DNA of 64,000 nt. It comes from Akebia trifoliata. Taxonomy: Eukaryota; Streptophyta; Magnoliopsida; Ranunculales; Lardizabalaceae. Where the stretch lies: positions 11,143,658 through 11,207,657 of the forward strand of contig CM030704.1 of the NCBI GenBank assembly GCA_017979445.1, read 5' to 3'. Position 1 is the stretch's first letter. Each line of letters starts with the position of its first letter. Position numbers and translations under genes: made by a program. Of this stretch, positions 12,001-21,000 are shown piece by piece. The notes below the pieces were generated by a model, which saw only the letters and a list, made by a program, of their open reading frames with translations, was not told the DNA's origin and did not search any database.

Positions 12001-15000
12001 CTGCTATCATGCTTACTTCTAACTCAGTTCTTCATAAAAAAATTAAGCATATTGAGGTTGATGAACACTTTCTCAGGGAGAAAGTTCGATATGATGATAT
12101 TCAAACAGTCTTTGTACCTTCTTCAGATTAGCTTGCCAACATGCTTACAAAATCTGTTGGTCCTATCACTAATTCTCATATTGTCAAGCTGGGTTTAGTT
12201 GATGTATTTGCCCCAACATGAGGGAGAGTATTGAAAATAATCTAGTTATTTCAGTATACTTCAGCCCTAGTTGTTTTAATACTAGCTTTTATCTTTTTGT
12301 TTCTTATGTGGAAGGGCACTTATGTTCATCAACTCTTTTGTTAATATAAATACCTACCAAGCTCTCACAAAGACACTTGACAATTACTTTTCCCAATTCT
12401 TCACACAAAGATTGCCGCTAATATTGTGAGTATCAATTCTTTGTGTTTTGATATCATTAGACAGCTCGATGACAATAATGCATTTCTCCATTGAGGAGGT
12501 GTACAAGTCCTTTCCTCTAGCCTTGTTGATCAAGGAGAAGGTACAATGATGCAAACTAAAGAAAGCTATTTATGACCTCAAGCAATAGCCTCAATCATGG
12601 GTTGATAAATTGGGTAGAGTTGTCATTGCCTACAGCTTCACTCAGTGGTCAAATCAACCACTTAGTATTTGTTCACCATGACTCAAATGGCACTTCCAAT
12701 CTACTTGTCAAAGTCGATCTCAATTATATTATCGTCACAAGAGATGACCACTTCTACAAACATCAATGGCATTTACAAACAGATCCACCAACCAATTTTT
12801 GTTCCACGATACTTCAAGACGTTTTCCATTTAAAACTATCATTTTCCAACTTATTTCCATGGAATTTCCCTCTTCAATAAACCTCATCATACCAGTATCC
12901 TAATGTGTTTTCTAGGCAACACCTAGCTTCACATGAAAAGTGCTTTTCCCGATAGCTATAGTATGCGAGCATCGAATAAATTGAAAATGAATACACTCCA
13001 AGACCAGAATGAGGGAATAGAAGCAGCTGTAGAACATTTTATAAATAAAATTTGGCTAAAGCCTGAGAAAATTACCTCCTGCTCAAGTTTATGTTTTAAA
13101 ATTTTAAGATCTTCTGCCTGTATTCCTCGTAAACTGCATAAAAATCAAATTTAGTGGGTCAGAAAATAATTTACATAGGGCTAAGGCCCTTCAAAAGTCT
13201 TTTAACCATTTAGTATAGGTTATAGTGGATACTTAGCCATTTCAGTTGGACATATTTTCTTGTCTTTTCTTTGATAAGTGTAAATTTTATTCAGAAAAAA
13301 GAAAAAAGAAAAAAAGCAAGGAGGTCGAGTTGGCTCCCAAGACAACATGAACTAAGCCAAAAAAAAAAGCGAAACAAGGAAAACGAAACCCTATACAACT
13401 ACACTTCACAAAGCATATCCCATCTAAAAATGAAATCCTCCAACAAAACCCCAATGAAATCTCTATTAAGTTTCTACCAAACGTAAAGAAGGCCCAAAAT
13501 CTCCAAGAACACATCTTGGGAAGTACTCTCCTTCCTCTGGAACACTCTTTTGTTTCTCTCCCTCCAAAGACCCCAACCAATGGCTGAAGGAAGGATTGCC
13601 CAGAGGTCACTTTTTCTAAATGAAAAAATATTAAAAGCCCAACCTTCCGAAATAGAGAGAACACATGAGGAAAAACCCAAGAAATCTGAAATAAGAGAAG
13701 AAATTGCATCCAAATATCACGAGAGAAAGAACAATGTAATAAGATGTGATTAGGCGATTCCACGTCTCTTTTGCACAGAAAACAAAAATTTGGACTAACC
13801 CAACCTCCCAAGATTAAATTATCCAAAGTACAATGATGGCTGCCTTTAGGATAGACCACAATCCAGAAACTACAATGATTCGATAATCTAAACCATCCTA
13901 TCACTTGCTTTATTTTGTGTGATTAGAATTATAAGAATTGGTCTCAAAAAAAAAAGCACGATTATGATCAAATTATCTAATTTGGAACTGTGGTCCATCC
14001 AAGAGGTGGATCACTGTTTTGGACTCGCTTTCTTGAAGGCACATATATCTATTTGACGGCGGCTACTGTCCTTAAATATCACTTTCAAGAATGTACAGGA
14101 CTCTCGATTGACTATTTTTCAACTATGCTAGATCAGAAGAGTTCAAAATAATAAGGGGTATTTTTTTATTGTTTTTAAAAGAAGAAGAAGATTTTGATGA
14201 TAAAAAAGTGACAAGTGTGCAAGACAATTTTTTTTCTTGGCTCATTGACAAGCACACATGGATGCATTTTTTACCAACCTTTTAACATTCAAAAGTGGCG
14301 GATCATCTGGATACTTTTCAGTGTGTGAAAAAATTAAAGCCAGTTGAACTGCAATAAAAAAATTTATCAAAGCTCAGCTCATGTAGTTGGGAAACTTATT
14401 AAACTAATCAGCGAATTACACAGGTAAATAAATATAGAGTCGAACTTGATGTTATTTGGTTCTTTAAAAAAATTAGTCAACTATGATAGTGGCCAAAATA
14501 TAAAACCTGGAGTAGTCGTAGACTCATCTGCATCATCGTCCTGGTACAGAACAGCAACAACAATGTAAGAAAATCTGAAACGAAGCGGGACATCCCAAAT
14601 TTTAAGAAGCAAGCATTAGTAGAAGCCCTAGACATTTCCTCATTGCAATATTGTCTGTGCTTGCAGAGTGACATACAAACTTTCAATGAAAAACCGACCT
14701 ATGCTTTGAGTTCAATACAACCATGGCATGGCATGCATTGGCAGAACACAGAAGTCTTCACAATTGACCTAATGTGTTTAATAGGTAAGGGGAAAAAAAG
14801 CCTCCAAATGAAAATACTCATGCATCATGGTTCTTTGAACTTGGAAATGCCACGCATAGTTCTTTCTGGCTAAAGTAATTAATTGGAATTGTATAGGATT
14901 CTCTCTGGTGCGATATCAGTAACTGAGACCAATAAAGATAAATTGGGTGAGTGCAATTCTATAATATAATGTCACTTACAATGGTCAGTTTTCCTTCTAT

Positions 15001-18000
15001 GTGCTATAGGGTGTGTTAATCAACAAAAAAATGAACTGAACATAAAGAAAACAGCACATCTAAATGGATTGACTCTGTTTTTTTATATTTTTATTTTTTA
15101 ATCGGCAAGCCTGTTTTTAATGAGATCCCTAACTCGGTGATGGTGGGAAATGAACCCAGGTCTACGGTACACATAGACTTTACCAACTAAGCTCGCTGGG
15201 ACCTACATGGATTGACTCTATAAATGTCTTTTAATCCCATTCACATCGTGTTTTGCAATGATCCTAAACATGGAGGCATGGGGCAAGACACTTCATTGAC
15301 CTGAGGCATGAGCATGAACAAGGTGTGTGGGCGAAAGTCGCATTGAGTGCTTTCCTTTTTAATTGAATGCTGAAAATTTTTACTAAAAAGGAAAAAAATG
15401 AAAATCTATGGTTAAAAAAGAAAAGTGTTGATCCATTCCATATAGGGAATGGATGTTTTGTTAATGTTATTTAATCAAGAATACCTTATTATTTACTTAA
15501 GGCTTGTGTGTGTGTGTTTTTTTTCTTTTTTCTTTTTTTTTCTTTTTTTTTTTCGGTGGGGGGGGTGGGAGGTAGAGGGCGTGAGGTATAAGCCTTTCGC
15601 AAAGCCTCTAGATGGGCCATATGCCTCACAAGCTTTTACTTATTAATAATGGTTCAATTGTCAGAAATGAATTTATAGATCCATGGATTTATTAATATCA
15701 GGTAGGTAAAATAGAAAAGGAATAGAGAATCAATCAAATTAGGGGAGGAAAGCTAAGGTCATTCAGAACTTGAATTCCTATTCGAGGAAGGCATAACTGC
15801 ATGGACAATCCAATCTCCTTATTGGATTTGGGTAGAGACCAAAGATCTTGAGAGATGAATCTGATGCACAACTCAAAAGATAAAGAAGCCACAAAAAGGT
15901 ACAAACTTCATCTTAAAGAGAATGTTTTGTGGTCAAGGAAAAAAAAAACTGAAAATTTCACGAAGGCGAAATGCTTCAATTAGAATTTTTCAAAAACTTA
16001 TCGAGCCATGCATTTTACCAGTATTTTAGTCATCAATACTATTAAAAAACATATTTTAGGTTGTAAAATGAAGCATACAACCATTTCTAGTTGTTGTTTT
16101 TAGCTAGGCAGGTGAGATCAGTGGTCAGTAATTAGTAGGTGAAGGTGGGTATTGAACCACCCAGATCGTGGTATGGTATCAACACTCGCCGACTTTAACC
16201 AACTTAGCAAGTTGACACCTTCAGAACATAGTTTTTCAAGTTGATACATATACGCTATACACCAATATGTTGAGAATACACCAAGTGTGATTGCACTGCA
16301 GTATGTTTAGCCACTTATCTTACTAAATACTTCTAAAGTACTAAACATCTAGTCTAGAAAATGACCGAATGACTTTATTAAGTCATGTTCATAAATTTAT
16401 GAAAGTTCATTCATAAGAAAAGAAAAAATCAAATGTTTGGCATACCTTTAACTAATTTATTCATATGCATGCCAAGATTATTGGTAAATGGAGCATGTAG
16501 GATACCAAACTTGGGAGATAGAAATGGTCTTAACATATAAAGACCTTTCTCTGCCAACCCGAGTTGTTTACTTCACATCATAATTTGAAGAACCAAACCC
16601 GGAATTAAGTAGAAAAGAGGCAATTCACCAACCATATTCTCAAAATTCAATCCCTAAATATCAATATCTTCACAGTTCTTTCATGTGCCCCATTGCTACA
16701 GACGCCAATAAGGAATTGGACAGGAGATATATCGTAAACTAGCTTCTAATGGGACACTGGTCATACTAAAGGAATCCAAATATGGTGTACCTATTCCACC
16801 CATAGCTTATTTTGTAGACAAGTCAAATAGAGATAGGGAAATAGATTTTATTTCCTGCTAAAGTTCTGATATTAAAAGATGGCCCAACATCTCCAAATGC
16901 TAGTAATATTTAATAGAACAGAATAAGGTAATATTAAAATATTGTAAGACAATGAATTTATTAACTCATTTAAGAGCATTTGTATTCATCATTTCATTTC
17001 AATGACTCCCATCAAATTTATTTGGCCTACATCAGTTCTCTATCAACATTGTGCATTGTACATAATGTTGTCACTTTTAACATCTGCATTTTTGTTCTGA
17101 GTGCTCCTTTAATGTTTTTCAGGATTCTAAGAAATACAGACAAATCACGTCTTTTGGGTTTTCTTGATCCTATAAAGAGTTAGATTTTTCTCTTCTTTTT
17201 CATCCTTTTTTTAATATTTCCTCTTCAATTTTGAAAAATCAGATTTTCTTAATCTGATTGAAGCTTGTGACTTTGTTGGTATTTAAATCCACCATGTAGA
17301 GGATTGTTTTTGGACGTGGTTGTATGTATACCCTCATGTGATCAAGTCTCGGGGGGATTTTAGCGATTTGGTGATTTTGCAAGTAAGGTTTGGGGTATCT
17401 TCCATGTAATGGAAGGTGGTTGCTACATTTTGTGTGTTCTTTTGAAGCAAACAGATCCTATCTTTGATATATTTTAACCTAGCGATTTTAACAGAGTTGC
17501 TTTCAGGGTATCTCTCAATTTTTTAAGTGAAGTGTTTTCACCAGAGGGTTTTTTCTCTCGGTTTTTAGCAATGCGATATCATCAAAATATTTTTCTTCCA
17601 GATTTCAGTGATGTGATTTCACAAAAAAGGTGTTCTCTTAATTTTAGGAGGTTTTTCTCAATTCTTGGCTACAATGAATTCGCACAGTTTTTAGCAATGT
17701 GATTTCACCAAAATGGAAAGGATAGGACCTAAACATGTTCAATTCGCCATCAATAACCATATGGAAAAGACATGACCAAACATATGGCTGCTAACATTGA
17801 ACATTATATTGCTCATTTGCTCCTATAGGAGATTGTCATACAACACAGATATTGTAGTCCAAATGGACAGGAGATCATCAAATAATAGGTCAATTAACAC
17901 TCTAAGATTACAAGGAAAAAAAAAACAAGAAGAAAGACAAAGTTTACCTGTGGAGACAATGTAATTTGGAAACAACGATTAGCTGTGTGTAATCCACTAT

Positions 18001-21000
18001 CGTTAGAGTCAATTTCTGAAACAAAACACCAACAAAAATGGGAATACATACAAAATTGGACAAGAGGAGTACCAACATGATGAAATAGTTTAGAATGAAA
18101 GTCCAAAAATTAGCAATATCACAAACCTTCAAATTCATCCATAAGGATGGCCTGCAATGCTTCGATTTCCATCTCCTGCTCTTGAACATAGTCTATAACA
18201 AAGTGTTTGTAAAACATGAAATAGCAAATGAGAGAGATATACAAAATCATTTGAAAGAGTGTATACTGCTCATAATGAATGATCTCAGAATGCCAAGCAG
18301 TATTAGATATGATATATAATCACCATGTCCTCTAGAAGATAAACAAATACATAGACCCTACTGCCATCGAAAGCCTTTAGAGCAACTCCAACCGGGGGCT
18401 TCACATTTTGTCTTCAAATTGGCATCTCGTCCGAACCACCTTTGAACTCCAACCAGCCCAGGCTTCAAAATCACTATTGAGTCTCTAAAATACTATTCAC
18501 TCACTCGCAAAAAAATAGAAGGGAATGTACTAGGGTGGGAACAAAAAAGGTATTTTAAACATGTTCACAAAAAAAAGGTCAAATTTGGTATTATGAGAAA
18601 AAAAAATGGATATAATTGGTATTTAAAAAAGGTAAACAGTGATAGAGATAGGGACTTCAAAATTCTCTTCGGGCTCTATCTATAAAGACATGAATAGCGA
18701 TATAGAGCCCAAATCTTCAAAATGCCCGGTTGGAGTTTGCTTCGGAGGCTCCCTCTATCGTTGTTTTACATTCCATTCCCTTACAAATAAATCATTGCAT
18801 CTGATCAACGGATATAATGTATACATGGCATGTTGTCCATGTGCGGGTGCTAAATACGAGACACTAATCAAACTCTGTGATATTCACTAAAACTGCACCA
18901 AAGAACCCTTATAAAACAATCGATGACACCAGTTTTTGAGAAAATTTTAAAACTCCAACACCCTATTTTCTACAATACCCAGTTCACCAAAAACACAGGC
19001 CAACATAACCAAGTCTAGGAAAATCCATGAAAGGTGAACAAATAATCAAACATCACTAAAATTTCAATGAGCATTTTACGTGATTAACCACGTAGCAGTT
19101 TTGTGGGAGCAGTGCAGCAGTTCAGGCCACTGCGTTCTTCAATTTCTTCTTGTTTAGTTTCTTCTTTCTTTATTTTTCAGTTGTAATTGCAAGCAGTTAA
19201 GAGTAGGCAGTTAGATCATAGGTTATTGAGTAGTTTAGGGGTAGTTTCTTGTGGGTTATGGGGTGTTATGTTACTGGAGAAGTTGTTGAAATGTAGGAGT
19301 GGTAGAGGAGTGTATTTAAGTCTTCCTAATGTGGTAACGAGTCCAAAACTTATCTTATGGAGGTTGGTTCCCTTGAAGTAACCATTGTTCTCAAAAACAA
19401 CTAATAAAGGAAGGTCATGTAACATTTTTATCAAAATGGATGATTCTGCCATGGTTGAAGCAACTAGAAACGCTAAAATAGACGAGATGATTGGGTTGCT
19501 CAAGGAGACAACCAAAACCCATGGTAAGATGCTTCACGAACTGATGCAGAGAGTCACCATCATGGATTCAAAGATTGAAGCCTTTTCCAACAGCCAAAGC
19601 AAAGGGAAGGGAGAAGCTCACATGATCGTTCCAATAATCAAACCCATTAAGCACCTACAAGGGATTATGATTGAACAATCCAAACTCGAACAACCAGATT
19701 AGAATTTCCTCAATTTGATGGAAAAGATCCCACGGGTTGGTTATATCACGCTGAACAATTTTATCTTCACCAACAAACCCCTACTTCTCAAAGGTTAGGG
19801 AAAGCTCTCCAGTGGTTCCGAAGGATGGATAAATCCAAAGCCATTGCGAGTTGGGAAGAGTTTGTTGAGGCTTTGTTGAATCGGTTGAGCCATCACAATA
19901 TGAAAATCCCATTGCCCTATCGTCAAAGCTTCGTCAAACCACTTCTGTCGAATAATATCAAACTCAATTCAAGGAGTTGGCGAACTGTACTGAGGGCCTT
20001 AATGAATCCTTCATGGTAAGTTGTTTTATTGGAGGATTGAAGGGATATATTAGGCTGAGTATTCAAATGCTACGGCCAACTTCACTGATTGATGCTATCA
20101 GTCTTGCACATATGCAAGAATAGAAAGTTCTCGCTCGACGACAATAGTCACAGCCTGACATGGGTAAGACACGTCTTACAGCAAGCACAGGACGCAACAA
20201 AACTCAATTACCACCCATTAAAATATTAACCCCGATAGAAGCTAAGGAGCATCGTGACAAGGGCCTTTGCTATAATTGCAATGACAAATTCATTATGGGC
20301 CATCGATGCAAGGTTAATGGATGGGGACTAGCCTGATGAAAATGTTGATGAGGAGCTGGAAGAAATTGTCGAAGGTGAGGATGATGTGGAGCATGAAGAC
20401 CGGACCCTTCAACCCGAAATATCTCTTCATGCAATGGTGGGTTCCCTAGCACCCCAAACAATGAGAGTTAAGGGACTGTTGGGTAAGGCCCAAATAATGG
20501 TGCTAGTAGATTCGGGAAGTACCCACAATTTCATGAATCCTAATATTGCTCGAAAGGTGGGCCTCAAGGTATTAAAGGTGGCCGGTTCGAAGTAGCAAAA
20601 GTCAATGGAGATATAATACCTTGTCAAGGGCGTTGTATGAATGTAAAATTGGTGATTCAAAGGGCTCCAATCTCAGCCGAGTTCTATTTGCAAGGTTTAT
20701 GTGCTTGTGATACCATATTGGGAGCCCAATGATTGCAACAACTTGGCCCCGTCACTTGCGACTTTGCTCATCTTACCATGAAGTTCAATCTGGAGGGGAA
20801 ACTTTACACGTTCAAAGGGAAGTCTCTAAGGAAATGGAGTTTGTTGGCAGCAAGGAAGTAGGAAAAAAATCCGATGTGAAAGGTAACCTGCTTTTGCAAA
20901 TTTGCAGTGTTACTGGACTTGTTGATAGTGGGCCAACTCATCCTCAAATCAAGGACATACTGATGCAATTCAAGGATGACTTTTAAGAATCAAAAAACTT

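Larger units (their letters stand above)
7147..12403 (+). mobile_element. Copia LTR retrotransposon, decayed but with both LTRs
   Basis: Two direct repeats of about 175 bp, 7147-7323 and 12229-12403, differ at roughly one base in ten by eye, so the insertion is old. Both begin TATTG instead of TG. The 5' LTR is followed by a degenerate Met-tRNA primer site. A purine-rich tract, catgagggagag, precedes the 3' LTR. Internal order is gag, protease, integrase, RT, RNase H, which defines Copia. Every domain carries stops or frameshifts and the RT has an internal deletion. No target duplication is visible (tagac versus cacaa), probably because of erosion at the junctions. Confidence 0.9.
3378..13075 (-). 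other. Intron 6 of the RWD gene (9.7 kb, transposon-filled)
   Basis: A GTAATT...CCGTAG intron on the minus strand. It contains the foldback element (4156-6205), a LINE tail within it, an old Copia RT relic split by a younger Copia element (7147-12403), and plain AT-rich sequence at 3378-4150, 6210-6950 and 12900-13075. The stretch 6350-6540 ends in a short A run after CTTATA, which may be another LINE tail. Confidence 0.8.
14541..17947 (-). other. Intron 3 of the RWD gene
   Basis: A 3.4-kb intron, GTAAAC...TACCAG on the minus strand. It contains two SINE-like blocks and, at about 17340-17720, degenerate direct repeats around TTTTTAGCAATGTGATTTCACC (four or so copies). The rest is AT-rich with T runs near 15518-15552. 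No coding signal is seen. Confidence 0.75.

Noticed and set aside
9498..12131. Several medium open frames as separate host genes
   Set aside because: All are pieces of one Copia pol in the expected order between two LTRs.
13287..13904. 205-codon minus-strand frame as a host gene
   Set aside because: It carries the LINE RT zinc-binding block C-x2-C...H-x4-C and ORF2 tail, so it is a LINE fragment.
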